A stretch of DNA of 64,000 nucleotides from Sweltsa coloradensis (taxonomy: Eukaryota > Arthropoda > Insecta > Plecoptera > Chloroperlidae), in contig JAMZAV010000007.1 in NCBI GenBank assembly GCA_024449915.1, positions 558,001-622,000 on the forward strand. The letters run 5' to 3'. Made by a program: the position numbers and the translations under genes. Under the pieces are notes generated by a model, which did no database searches, was not told the DNA's origin, and was given only the letters and a program-made list of their open reading frames with translations. Shown here piece by piece: positions 21,961-34,612 of the stretch. The stretch's first letter is position 1, and every line of letters starts with the position of its first letter.

Positions 21961-24380
21961 GGATTTTTTTGATGGAAAGCTTCTTTAAGAAGGAATGCCG
22001 AATGGCTAATTTAAAGTAGACCTACTATGTCACAACGTTTGTCTTGTGAAACCTTGGACAAAACCTTGAACAAATTCCGAGGAAATTGCCAAGGGCTTAT
22101 ACCAAACCAGAATTAGACCAAATTAAAATATGCATGCTTAGGCGCGAGCTTATTATGTCAAACGACTTTATCACGCCTAAAGTTATAATATTATTACGTG
22201 ATAGAAATAATTGAATTATTTGTTTTGGCAGTAAAATTATTGGTAAAATATTGTTTGAAAACACATGAAAACACCGAATGTGAAAGTCGTTAATATGCTT
22301 TTGCTAAATTTAGTAAGCAGTACACATGGGGATGCACACACAAATATTGTACATTTCTAAGCAGCGACGTGACGAATAACGTTGTAATTAAAATATACAC
22401 GTAACGTGTTGTTGCAATTTGTATGTGAGCGCCTCTCCCTCAACCCCCCACCCCGCCCCTCATATCGCAGTGTATAGACATTTGAGATTTATTAAGAATT
22501 TTTCGATTTGCAACATTGTTTTATAACTTTTGATGTATAGATTACGAATACTGTACAAATGTAAATATATCGTGTACGCTGTAAAGTTGTTTTATATTTA
22601 TCCATTTACAAATTAGTTTAAATAACTTGGGAGCATGTGTTAAATCCATAAATTATTAATAAACAATAACAATATAAATCTATTGCAAGAAATAAGAATA
22701 CTGAGAGACTACGTAGGGAACGTTTACCCTAGACCAGAAGCGTTGAAAGGTAAATCGATCAATTTTTTGTTTTCATATTAAAACATAATACCCAGCATTT
22801 ATGAGCTGCAGGTTATTGCTTCACTGCTTCCCGAAAGCTCAAGTCTAGGTCTTCATTATTGAGTTTATGACCTCAATCCACAACGGAGACGCCATTCTAC
22901 CAAGATCTTAAAAACTCCGCTGATGGTTTTATACGAATAAATCTAAAAAGCGGATTGAGAATAAACTCAAATCAATGGTGAAATTTCGCTAGATAGACCT
23001 ATGTATATATATAATTTTTTTTAAAGTTTTTTTTTGTATTAACAGTATTTATATGAACACAGACGCACATGAAGATTTTGTAACAATCCATTTCATTTCT
23101 ATACACTATCTTCTCTATCATTATCCGTTACCCTCATAGCAAATAAGTTTTGGTTTAAAGATATGACAAAGTATTAAAATAAGCAAAGAACGGCAACAAT
23201 GATTTGCTTGCGGCAGCAAAATATTCTTCCCCACACCCTTCGAATTCAATCTCATCCCCCTGGCCCTCCCGCCGCCATACATAGGCACACCCAATCACAA
23301 AACCTTAATTAAGCCATGTCACTGCCTAACAAACATTACTGATTGCATAAATCTAGTTATATTCGAATAGCAGAAAATTCGGGGTGTATTTGTATTCTGA
23401 TTGCGCACTGGAATACTAAGTGGCACTTGACTCGAACGTTGAATGTCACGCTTCGCTCACTCGTTGCGTTCGCCCATCGATTACAAAGCGGGTGTAATAA
23501 AGAACCCCACGGCACGTCGTCATAAAGGTGAAGTAAGACAAATCGAGTGGATGGGGCAGTTTTATCACCGCGGAATGTGTGGAAGGAACTGAGCTGACCC
23601 GAGCGACATACCAGGGCACTCGGAGAGAAAGAGATGCCTCGCACGCCTGTCCGACTCCATACGATGCGGGAGACACTTGACGAGTAGCCGCCTCGGTGGC
23701 TCCGCAGCAACGTCACTGCCTTATAGGGGGATCCACCCACCGACGTAAATCTAAAACAAAAAGAAACATGTGGGGTGAATGTGAATTGAATAACTCATAG
23801 ACACAATCATGGCACTTGCAGGGGCACATTGTGCTATACGGGGATCCTGTTTGTTTCAACAAGTTTGAGTGGGTGACAAGATGTCTCTCTATCTCTACCT
23901 CTCTATCTCTCTAATTATGAACTTTAAAGGTGACTGAAAAGTCTAAAAATATTAATTTTTAGAGTGTTGAATCGTTGCCTACCGAGTGCCGAACCAGTTC
24001 AAACCGACAAAAGACGTTGTTTTTACAAACCCAAAACAGTTAAAAAATGCCCAAAATTAATCAAGCACCGATGTTTTTTTTTTTTTTAAATTTCGGAATT
24101 CGATAATTAAAGGGAGTAAAGATTTGCAACGTAAAAATTAAAAATCGCTGCATTTAATAAAATAATATACTTTCAATTATAATATATAATAATTCTTAAA
24201 TATCAACATACCGAAGTGATTTCTTTGTCGGTCAAACCGACATGTATCCGAACCTATATAAGTTTATCAAACCAAAGACCGATTTAAAAAAACAGTTCGG
24301 GTGAGTTCCCAAAATAGGAAGTAAAGTGAAGACAACTTGTATATTATTATAAAACGATTTTACTTAATATGTTAAATTCT
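21961..24380. other. Long stretch, one unexplained GC-richer open frame
   Basis: Mostly AT-rich without recognised repeats. The segment 23,440-23,740 is GC-richer and its minus strand is open for 127 codons (23,357-23,740). It is rich in S, R, G and L and contains the words FRGDKTAPSTRFV and HLYDDVPWG, which look protein-like. I do not recognise the family. A short (CTCTAT)n-like tract lies at about 23,885-23,915. Confidence 0.4.
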
Positions 24381-24600
24381 TTGGTGGAGGTGCCGGGTTC
24401 ATGGTATCTTCGTATAGCGTTAGCCCCGCCCTCCAAAGTCCTCAGAAAAATTTTGCATTGTCCTTGCCGAAGGGCAATATTAACAAAAAGCGCAAGTCAT
24501 TTGGAGGTCACGATAGATTTTTATCGTAAGACGTGTCACGCGCACACGGACTCACGGGGAGACGGACAGAAAAACTATGCATAATATAAAAGAGCTTCGC
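24381..24600 (-). mobile_element. Repeat family H3, copy 3
   Basis: Left end TTGGTGGAGGTGCCGGGT, interior TTGCCGAAGGGCAATATT and CGTAAGACGTGTCACGCG, then GGAGACGGACAGAAAAA and AGAGCTTCGC at the right. It parallels 18,617-18,797 block by block at an estimated 70-75 percent identity. Confidence 0.55.
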
Positions 24601-27600
24601 AGCATAATAGCTTGATGCCGTACAAACACGACCGTAGGAAACCCTGTATTTATTATTATATAATTCAGGATTATAACAAACGGGAATCGAACCTACAAAT
24701 TCCTGGAATAAATTAACTCATGCTTATTACTTCAGTAGATTAGTGCACACTTCTAGTAACATAGGTAGATGTCTGTTTTGAAGTATATTTTGTTTACGTG
24801 AAAAATGTAAATTAGCTTCTTTAATGAATGGGGCCGCTACACAACAAACCCAACACATCACAAACACAAACAAACAACAAAAACAAAAGCAAATTTCCTA
24901 AAATTTATTTCTAACAACAATGATTTTAATGTATTAAAATGTAATTGCAAAGTATTTTCACATTGCGTTTACTTAAATATTTTTTATTGAGGACACCACA
25001 CAACGAATAGGATCTTCGAAATGTCCGAATCTAGGTATATCCCCGCATCCCTCTTCACACTCTAGTCTAGCAGAAGCTTACACTATAGTAAAGGAATCGG
25101 TGGAAATCGGACGTTCAAGATGTTGGGATATGTAGGATTTACTTCGGAACTAACCGCCGATATAAACCCCTGGACTGCCACCTTGCTCCCCAAATAAGCG
25201 TAAAAAGTTAATCCCCCCCCCCCCGACCTTACAACCCCGCTCGGTGGAACTCGGTCCAAACTGTCAACTTCAAGGTTTGGAAACACTTGTTTCTGGACAA
25301 ATGGCCAAGTCAAAGTTGGCTTTTATTTGAGACAAATGTATTGAAGGATTTGTCACAAGACCCAATTTGCTGTCAAAGTTTACCCACTTACATTTTCGAG
25401 TTAAAAGAAATATTTTGTTACTAATGTTTAAGCCTAGGTCAAATGTTCTATTCGCCATCGCAGACAAGCGATACGCCCCTAGCGGCCGCCCGTGTCCCTA
25501 GAGCCCTTGGGTTTACCTGCTAAGGCCGGTCAGCGGTTAGCGCGTGTTTCAATGGAGATTCAATGGAGACGAAAAAGTATAAACGTCGTGAAATATGCCG
25601 CAATGTACTTGTTAAACGGAACCTGGCAGAACCTTATTTGTCTATATACATTTCTTAATCAGGAACACACAACATAAATCATATAAATGTTTGGTAATAC
25701 CGTAAAATATTGCAGAAAACTAAGGATAAAATATATGCAATAAAATATATGCTCAATATGGGGAAATCATAGTTCAAACATTACATCAGTGGTGTAAAAA
25801 CTAGTCCAAGCTAGTGTGTTATATTGCTATTTTCAGTCATTATGTGTAACGGAAACCAACTACTCAATAAGTATAGACATAATATTTTCAAACTTGATAC
25901 TTTACAACCCGAGCTATAATAGAGAAATTTGGCGATTCTTCAACTCGCATGCCTGTTTTAGGATTTTGTTTTTGTTCATGTTTATGTGCTTATACTATGC
26001 CATAGTAAATAAATGGTAACAAATAATAAGCATAATTGAAATAAAAATTACGGTGGCCTTCTAGTGTCTTGAAATGTCTTGAACAAGATCAGTCCTGGAC
26101 CATGGACTTCTAATAACTAGCGTTATTGAAATATAGCACAGCAAGCAAGTAACTCTGCAGTTAGGATGTTGCCATTGATTGAGTATAGAACGTTCTATTC
26201 TCAATGATGTTACTGCCTTTAGTCATCTACCGCTACTTAATAAATAAATAAATAAATAAATTGTATTTAGAGTCTACCCACTGTTATATCTGAGTTTCAG
26301 TGGGGGACAGTAAATCGAAGAGACCAAGCTGTAGGCCCCGACGAGTGAGCGATTATTATTTTTGTAAATTATTTTGTTAATTATTATTGTATTATATTTA
26401 TTTACATGTGAGTAAGAGTATAATACGTTAGGGAAGGATTATCTGAGGATCTGCTTTACTATTTTCTTATTTGTTTTTTTCAATCGTGTCTTAACTCGCA
26501 ATATAATTTTATGTTTTTCAAAATGAGAAAGTCCTACGTAAGAGAGATGCTGTAGAGAATTATTTATATCACAAGGCAAACTGCGTGCAAATCGATAGTT
26601 CTGATTGAACTGTTCTTGTTTATTTAAATAGATAGATATAACGAGCCCTTGATGACAAATGGCTGCAGAAACAGCACTGTTTTGTAGGCATGGTTCAACA
26701 ATCTAGTTATTTTTGGAAGACTGTTCCGTGATTACTGATTCCAAAGTATGTGATAATATTTTATGGTCTCAGCTGTGCCGTTTTAGGCAAAGGGTTTTAG
26801 CTTCTGGAATTAACTAACTAACAATATAGTTATTAGGGAATAGAAAACATTGAAGCTAATATTGCATTGGTTTTTATTGGTTGGTAAAGGAATTTGGCAT
26901 TTAGTGTTATTTTATTTAAACAAAATTATCTATGTACCGACTACTGAAACTGGAATGAAACCTGTAATTAATACACTGAATCGTCCTAGCAATGAACAAC
27001 AATAGTAACTCGTTTTGACCCCCGCTCAAAATCAGGTCTTGTAGCTGAGAGTGGGCGCACTGACTCTAAATAAGGATTAAATAACGCACGATTAAAAATA
27101 TATTTCACTGACAAGTGTTGACAATGCGTTGCCCCCTATGCATGGTTAGGCTTTCTTCTTTACCACTAAATTGAAATAACTAACAAAATCGCCAAATTTC
27201 GCGGTGGTACAGTACAGAATCTAGGCCTGCTTGAAGCAGGTGAGCCTATACCTCCTCTAAGGGTGAACCCAAGGCGGCCGCCATCTTTGAAACTGACGTC
27301 ACGCGCAGACGACCTTGAGATGGCGAATACCAATCAGCCTTATGTAAAGTAATATAAATTACAATGGTTTTAATTTGTATTTGATTGGTATACGTACGGC
27401 GAGGCTCACGCAGACTAAATTAAATACATAACCTATAGGTTTTAGTATTACACTTATAAAACTTTCATCCGTCCCCTCTTTGAATAAGCGGCCCCGGCGC
27501 TAACACCTGTCTTTGGAGGATGTCTCCAGCAATACTTCTCGCTGGAGCGAAGGATCCTTCGCCGCATCGCGCGGCTTCCTCCGATGACGCGGAATGAAGA

Positions 27601-27940
27601 CGTGTATACCCAAACCGGCGTCGGTGGTATCAGCGCTCGACTCGACACCCTCGCAGGGGCTTACGTGCAACGTCTTCACGCAGGTGGCAAGAATGAGCTT
27701 CACGACCTCGTTTCGCGTCCTCGAGTCTTCAGACCGCTACCCCGCTTCAAGTACCCTTATCCGCCTTTTGCCTTTCAATTTGTCTAACTTTATAAATGTC
27801 ATGTTCTCTTGTTGTCTTTCATGTACTGTTAATCTTGTAAATCTGTAATCACTGTGTCAGGCTACAGAGGGCCACACTTGCCCTGCATTAGCCTTCTAGC
27901 CCTATGGGCAGGTAAAATTCAATAAAATATAAAATATAGT
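24601..27940. other. Long stretch without recognised gene
   Basis: Contains C-run (C)10 near 25,217, a short (AATA)n near 26,241-26,262, and a GC-richer patch at about 27,480-27,780 with overlapping frames of 64-84 codons on both strands. The patch could be a decayed coding segment, but no family is recognised and the frames contradict one another. Confidence 0.35.
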
Positions 27941-27947
27941 ATGGAAA

Positions 27948-28056
27948 TCAATCCAGAAATTTACAAATCCATCTCAGCGGGGCAACGAGCCCTGATCTCC
28001 CGATTGCCGGTCGGGTGCTTTACCCCTAAGCTACCGAGACAGTAACTTCTGGATTG
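27948..28056 (-). mobile_element. SINE S1-like unit bounded by inverted repeats, copy c
   Basis: CAATCCAGAAATTTAC at the left and TAACTTCTGGATTG at the right form an inverted pair around a diverged tRNA-like head (CTACCGAGAC at the right, GGCAACGAGCCCTGATCTCC in place of the B box). The B box is broken. This copy shows most clearly that the inverted CAATCCAGAAGTTA word encloses the tRNA-like part. Confidence 0.6.
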
Positions 28057-29090
28057 TTTGTGCATAATAGATCAGAATAGATTGGAACAGAATATTATAT
28101 GCACCAACTGAAAACTTCTAGACAATACACTCGAAACGGAATATGTGCGTGAATGGAGTGGTAGCAAGTTGATTATTACAATATACTTTCACTCTAAAAA
28201 AAAACTAGAGTGGGAGAGTATTGCATTACATACAGTTGTTATGATTATTATGATATATTGAACAAAGCAGGTATATAAATTAAATCCTAGTGCCCTCCTT
28301 GTGCATAATGGCTTCTACGTACCACTATGGTAGTCCATTCAATGCTTTTACTCCGGGAAAAGTCTCAGTATATATAATCAGGTCAAACCACATAAAGTAA
28401 AACCAACTTCGTTGATCTCTCCTTCTGACCACTGAGTCATATAACCTAACCCCTGCTTTGATAGTGACATGCAGCGTGATTGACTGATTGGTCACGAGGT
28501 TAGCCAATCAGATAATCGGCTAATATCTCAGGAAACCACATCAAACGCAGGTAGGGTTCAACCTGTGATTGATTAAATGTTTGCATGGCGGTTAAACGTC
28601 AATGTCTAAACCGACACACACGCAAATGTTAGCATGACAGATTAATTTTAATGTAGACCCACTTAACAACATTAGGATTATAAAATAATAAATTGTGCAA
28701 CAAACAAATACGACGATTAATGCGACATTCTTGTAATCGCTACTCGGAATAATTTTAGTATCGTGTACACAGAAATGTCCGAAAGCGTGAATTGCGCTTA
28801 TCACGCGAGTCGGCGTGTCGTGTAAAATGTGAAAACCCTCTTTGGGCTATGTACGTTAAATTTTAATTGAATTATTAACACCCTCAATCATTTGCCCCTT
28901 AGATATAACAAAACTGGCGAGTATACATGCCCAGAGGTGGCGTTCGCTCGGTGATGCAAAGCCTTATCTGACCAGTGGCGTCATGCTAGGAGACAGGTTA
29001 CCCTGTCAATGTTGTTCAGAACCCCTACGACGTGTACACCCGCGGACAAAATGTAAATCAGAGTATGGCAAAACTTTCCTTATAAACAAC
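28057..29090. other. Spacer without recognised feature
   Basis: Open frames are 70 codons or fewer and none is recognisable. Confidence 0.35.
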
Positions 29091-29887
29091 TCTTATGGGC
29101 TATTACCCCCAAAAATTATTTGTTACCACATAACCTATAGCATAATACTACACTAAAATGAAAGCTTGAAAAATTATATCTTGTCACTGTGATTTTACAC
29201 GCAATTTTCTATTTTTTTGATCCAGAAATTTGCGAAAATTGGAATTATGGATTTTTTTAAATCGGCTTTAACCTGCTTCTTTTTTGTTCCACGTAGATAC
29301 TATACTTAGAGCATCGTACCAATCTAAAATGACTCTTTATAACATCGTGTCTTGAAACTGTGCATAAAATATACTCAAACAAGCAAAAATATGCATTCCA
29401 AAATCACACCCCTTCTAAGTAATCAGCATTTTTTGACCAAACTACTTGCACAAAATACAAAACAAAATATAGAGAATTTACAGAAAAGGCTGTAGAGTAC
29501 GTCAATAATGGCCTATTTTTTGGGGATCAAAATCCTCCAAGGTCACGGGGCATAAAGATAGTCCCCATGTTATTTCTTATGGGAGATTTTTGCCGATGGG
29601 ACCTAGCTCGAAAAACATGTTTGACAATTTTTTGGGAGGTAATGGTGGCCCTAATAATTTTTCTGTTGGTTGCTTAATTCATACTAGTTAGCCTGAATAA
29701 AATATATTTTTTGAGTTTAGCAGTTAAATACCCCTTTAAAATACCAAGTTTAACATTGTTGGGAGGGTCATGGTGGACCCAATATTTTTTCTGTTTATTT
29801 CTAAATTCATATAACTAGTAAGCCTGAATGAAAATATATAAGTTTTGAGTTTAGCGGCTAATGTGGCTAGGTCACTGGCTGATGTGT
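29091..29887 (+). repeat. Diverged inverted-end repeat family M5, composite copy
   Basis: Starts GGGCTATTACCCCCAAAAATT and ends with two successive versions of the family's right part: GACAATTTTTTGGGAGGTAA...TTTAGCAGTTAAATACCCC (about 29,625-29,735) and ACATTGTTGGGAGGGTCATG...GAGTTTAGCGGCTAA (about 29,752-29,860). The double right end suggests tandem duplication or nested insertion. Related sequence is at 29,888-30,446, 32,402-32,510 and inverted at 49,137-49,330. Confidence 0.5.
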
Positions 29888-30446
29888 GAAGGGGCTATTA
29901 CCCAGAAAAAAATGTTTCTACTATTATTTTACTGCTACTTAAAAGCTCACTTCGAAAATTACCTTTTTGAAGTGATTTCAAACGAATTTTTAAAGCTTTT
30001 TGATCCTGAATATTTTGAAAATTGACGTTTTGGTTTATTTCGTGGATCGGATTTAACTGGCATATTTTTAGTATCATACGGATGACTATTTACACATATC
30101 TGTGTTCAAACTGTGCATGCTAAAATATTTACAACACTCAACCATGCAAAAATAAGTGCTCCGAACTACACTGCTTTTTAACAATCAGTAAATGTTCACT
30201 GAATCACTTGCCCTGATAAAAATCGTAGTGTGTATAGGGCCGCCAATATTTTTTCTGACCAAAAACCTCCAATTTCACGGGGCATAAAGATCACAGCAAT
30301 AATGTTTTTTATATAAATTTTTGATAATGGAACCTGGCTAGAAAGGACCAAGTTTGACCATTCTCCACGAGTAATGAGAATTACCCCATATTTAATTCTT
30401 ACCCTAATGCCATACATTTCTGGATTTAGTGGGTGAATATCCCTTC
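29888..30446. mobile_element. M5 family DNA element, copy 2
   Basis: GAAGGGGCTATTACCC at the left pairs with GGGTGAATATCCCTTC at the right (imperfect inverted ends). The interior block AATTTCACGGGGCATAAAGA corresponds to AAGGTCACGGGGCATAAAGA in the preceding copy and to 49,300-49,330 inverted. No target duplication is seen. Superfamily unassigned. Confidence 0.5.
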
Positions 30447-30809
30447 AGGTTTGTGACCCCTTGCTTGCACACAACCATTTAAACAAAGGGCGTAATAGCA
30501 TTGTGAGCCAACACGTCTAGTAAGCTGTGGTTTACTGAACAAAAAGAATCGCCCACAGAGTCATCAGCTGGGTTCAGGTAAAAACGCACCTTTTTCACAT
30601 GACTAAAAACATCGGTCCCACATTTTATGATTTAAACAAATGATTCGTGCAGATTGGATCGATATTGGAAAATATTGTAGTTGACGAGACGTGACTTGTT
30701 CCACGGTGCTTCTTGCCCGGCCCTGTATAATTATACAGTCCTATTCAGTTCGCACACATGACACACACACAGAGCCTATAAGTAAGTATTGTTACTGTAT
30801 CCTTTATAA
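30447..30809. other. Spacer without recognised feature
   Basis: Nothing beyond short unrecognised frames. Confidence 0.3.
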
Positions 30810-31652
30810 CTAGGTAAACGCCAAAGTCGTTGTTAGACGAGGGAGTGAGCCATGAGTTGAGTACCCCGTAACATTCCTTTTCTTCCCCTACCTTAGGCCG
30901 CCCTAGCCTATCAAAGGCTACAGTGGAGCATTATGGCCTAACTATGACCTAAACCTAAATACCCTATTATTTATACGAATATTATAATCAAACTTTAATG
31001 CAAATGTTCCCGCGTACTCAACACATGACTCGCTCACTCGTCTAACAACGACTTTGGCGTTTCCTAGTCTAGTTGGCTAAAGAGCCGATAGCTGAAATGT
31101 GGGAGACGTGGGTTGAATCCCCTGGTCGGGAAAGATTTTGTAATTTCCGGATTGTATTTTTTAAATATTAACATGTTTTGAAATGCAGAATAACGCAGTG
31201 TAGTCCATCATCAGTGACCATACTATGGTAAACATAGCCAGTAAGAAATACGTGAAAATATTACAAGGTTTACTCAATCTACGAGCGGAATTTGGGTACC
31301 TTGACGTCCAACATTCGATTAACCTTGGACACGGCATTTCACAGCCAGGTAAATAACAACAAAAAATATTATTTCAAAATCAAAACCATTATCGTTAAAA
31401 TAATTCCTATACATTGGTAGCGTATTTTTCAGTTTATTATTTCTTGCAGGTTTGAATCGCAACGGATTGTGCTCATTTTGTTAGCAGTTCTCAGTTAACT
31501 GGTAACGGGATGTATATTTAAAATTTCAGCTCAATCTGTTTAAGTTGTTCGGCCGTTAGGTATCGGACAGACAGAGTCACAGCTTTCACAGTGAGTGCCG
31601 TTTTTTTCGACACTGCGTTGTAGACTACGTTCGCTGCGCTCACATCGTCTAA
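30810..31652 (-). mobile_element. Helitron2-like element H2, copy 2, palindromic end and SINE fragment inside
   Basis: Left end CTAGGTAAACGCCAAAGTCG preceded by A. Right end GCTCACATCGTCTAA followed by T. An inverted second 3' end (CGCTCACTCGTCTAACAACG...GGCGTTTCCTAG) lies at about 31,017-31,067, so the left 258 bp form a large palindrome. A SINE S1 fragment follows immediately. The interior word GTTTGAATCGCAACGGATTG and CAATCTGTTTAAGTTGTTCG, then GACAGACAGAG, match the other H2 copies. The 3' hairpin is AACG-A-C TTT G-G-CGTT. Confidence 0.7.
31068..31180 (+). mobile_element. SINE S1 fragment, copy d, inside H2
   Basis: Begins TCTAGTTGGCTAA directly after the inner CTAG of H2, so the first 10 bases of the head (CGTCTCGGTGG) are missing. 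The B box GGGTTGAATCCCC, GGTCGGGAAAGATTTTG and ATTTCCGGATTGTATT follow. The junction suggests that H2 captured or inserted into a SINE. Confidence 0.65.
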
Positions 31653-32401
31653 TAATATTTCGTTTTGTTGTGGATGGTTACTGCTTACAGGATTATAGTA
31701 CGTATCTAGATTCTAGAGTGGGCCTGGAGGACTATTTAATTTTTCATTTTGTTATTTCCTTTAGCTCTAAGTTGATTTGCGTCTGTTTAGTTATATAAAT
31801 CGGACTACTTTAAATTTGATATTGGTATCATGTTCAGATAGAAGGTTATTTTGATCATAACATAACTAAAGGTTTATTTATCTTCATTATAGTAATAAGT
31901 TTAGTATTAGTAATAATACAGGCTTTTATTGTCTGAAATCGGTTCACTGATTCCATTTGCTATATCCCGAAGTCGGTTTATCCCAAAATTACTCTATTAG
32001 CAGTTTCGTAGCTTTTCGTGTGACAAGTCACAAGTGTCTTACGTACGACTACGTCTATTCCACAATAACCCAAATCAAGTTAATATTGAATAGAAACGAA
32101 AACAAGGTTTCTAATTCTCCCGTGTCCCCGGCTCATGGCGTGGCGGAGTTTTTGCGTGTGGCCATGAGTGCATGTTCTCTTGCACCAGTCTAGTTCAAAC
32201 TAATAATAATTATGTAGTAAAACTTAGTCTGATAAAACATTTTTATTAAAGTTGGGTTCCCGTTAAACATAGTAATCATAATACTTAACACATTATCAAA
32301 TATCATTTTATCATGTGACCAATTGGAATTAAAACGAGGCACATTTTTAGGGGAAATATTGATCCACTACGCACCTAATTGCAATTGGCCATTCGTCAAA
32401 T
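31653..32401. other. Spacer without recognised feature
   Basis: A 78-codon frame at 31,957-32,193 shows no recognisable domain. Confidence 0.3.
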
Positions 32402-32510
32402 AAGGGGCTATTACCCCAAAATTTAATTTTTACCACACAATTTATCTATTGCATAATACACTAAAATTACTGTTTAAAAAATTATATCTTGTAACTGTCA
32501 ACACGACTTT
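32402..32510 (+). repeat. M5 family 5' fragment
   Basis: GGGGCTATTACCCCAAAATT and ATTATATCTTGTAACTGTCA align with 29,096-29,200 at roughly 75 percent. The fragment is cut off about 40 bp before the following (ATT)n tract. Confidence 0.55.
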
Positions 32511-32547
32511 TAAAAAAGTTTTTTGATAGTGAATTAATCAATTCCTT

Positions 32548-32549
<2 letters not shown>

Positions 32550-32595
<46 letters not shown>

Positions 32596-32666
32596 TATTA
32601 TTATTATTATATTATTATTTATTATTATTATTATTATATTATTCTTATTATTATTATTATTATTTT
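32550..32666 (+). repeat. (ATT)n microsatellite
   Basis: About 117 bp of ATT units with a few two-base slips (TATATTATT). Sits at the broken end of an M5 fragment. Confidence 0.95.
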
Positions 32667-34447
32667 AATTATTGCCCCGATTGAATGGAAATACAAATTT
32701 ATATTTATTTATTAGTGATTTCATTTCGTTGTTTGTGTTTTTAGTAATATTTTGTAGTTTATACTTGTAGCTTATTTAAAATCAAACAATATAAAAATTA
32801 TTACACACAATGTAATTGAGTGTTACGTAACTTAGTATCTTAGTGAAAAATGTTAGTAAAAGGTATACTAATAAGTTATATGAAACAGCAAATAGTTATT
32901 TTTTAATTCTGCGATAATTGTGACTATTTGATATCTAGGATGTACAATTTAACAACAACTGAATAACATAACTATTTCTACCCCCTTTAGCCAATTCTTG
33001 AGCAACTTCCCTCCATGCTTCATTCCCAAATTATACTAAGAATATCTATAGGCCTATATCGTGGATCTATAAGCTCTCTTCGTTTACCTGCTACCCTTAT
33101 AAATTATAATCAAACTTACAATGTTAAAGCTATCGTTTTGTCGATATGTTGACCGGCTGTGAAAATACTCACATCATTTATATGCCCAATTTATAAGCCC
33201 ATCCTACGTATCTAATATTAACGCATGTGGTAATATATTCAATGGATACCCCGAACCGACTAAATTACTGGCTGGGTGAGATTGTATGAATACGAAATCG
33301 ATTAAACATACGAATAATGAGGAGCTTATGAATTGTCATGAAATAATTAAACGCCAAAATGTATTTTACAAACAGCAATCCTAACAGATGAAACTTATCA
33401 ACACAATACAACTATAGAAGGAAAATACTGACTAAGCGCACACGTAAATACGTGATTCATGAACATACAACACACACGAATAATGCAGATCCAAATAGTA
33501 AGACCCACCCAAACCATTGTGAGTAGGGACTTCGTTTGCAAGGCGAATTTATGCAGATTATGTGTAAGTTGTACAATGGAAACACAATTATTGGCACATA
33601 GATTAGTTGTTATTGAATCAGTGCCGCAATATGTGATGACATTCGGTATGTTTTAAAATCAATATATTTTATTGACAATAATAATTGTTTTCAATTTTAG
33701 AAACATACATACCCGAAGGCATTTTTTCTTGGATTGCAGAAAACGAATTACATACATGACAAAATATGAATGAAAAATTAAATAAACAAAATAATTGTAG
33801 ATACCTATTTCACCTTGAGATATACTTACAATAATTATGTTTTAAAACTCATAGATTGTACCATTAGTCCAATCATTTTATTTTAATTAAAGATAATTGA
33901 TTGAATCATAGGTTGCCACAGCTAACACACAGTATAGTTTGTGGTTTGTACACCTATGTTTGCAGCGTAAATATAAATATTGTATGGCGCTTGCTTCATT
34001 ACGAAGTTTTTCTTGCTGTCATACGACGCTTCCGATCCAGCCTGCTTGTCAGTCAGAACCGCATGCTGACAGGAATCAAACGGAAATATAAAGCTACCGA
34101 GATCTAAAACATCTTACAACCCACGTCTTGATAGAATCTTGTTTCCATATTTTCACAAGAACTTCGGAAGTGCTCAGCCGTTCAACAGATGTTTACGATG
34201 TGATGTGATTAAAATTAAATCAATAATACATGGCTGCTAAAAATACTGATTCCAATATAGAATCACGTGTTTAACTTTCGTTATGGAAATAATTTTTTAA
34301 ATTGATTTATTTTCGTCTCAAGTTTGCTTAAAATAGATGAATGACGTTCCATTATTATAGAACAACAACAATCTTAGCATCCGAAAATCATTTTATTTTT
34401 CAATATTTACGTAACAGCATCAATCCCTCATATTACAGGATATAACA
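32667..34447. other. Long stretch without recognised gene or repeat
   Basis: Open frames are 68 codons or fewer. AT-rich, no transposon termini found. Confidence 0.35.
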
Positions 34448-34605
34448 CAAGGGAGATAACCTCCCCTTGTTGCGTCACCTTTCTGTCCGTCCGTTTATCT
34501 GTACGTGTGTCACGTCTCGAGATAAAACCAAACATGATCTCTGATTGGCACGCGTTTCTTTGTTGCATTATGCTTCAACCGGATGATGCAGAACGTTTTT
34601 AGTGA
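34448..34605 (+). repeat. Repeat family H3 fragment
   Basis: GGGAGATAACCTCCCCTTG, CTTTCTGTCCGTCCGTTTAT and GTGTGTCACGTCTCGAGATA correspond to the 5' half of H3. The GGCACCTCCACC end is absent. The PIF-like element follows directly. Confidence 0.4.
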
Positions 34606-34612
34606 CACCCTG

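Noticed and set aside
24665..24700. Isolated B-box-like GGGAATCGAACCT
   Set aside because: No A box at the proper distance and no second copy of its surroundings.
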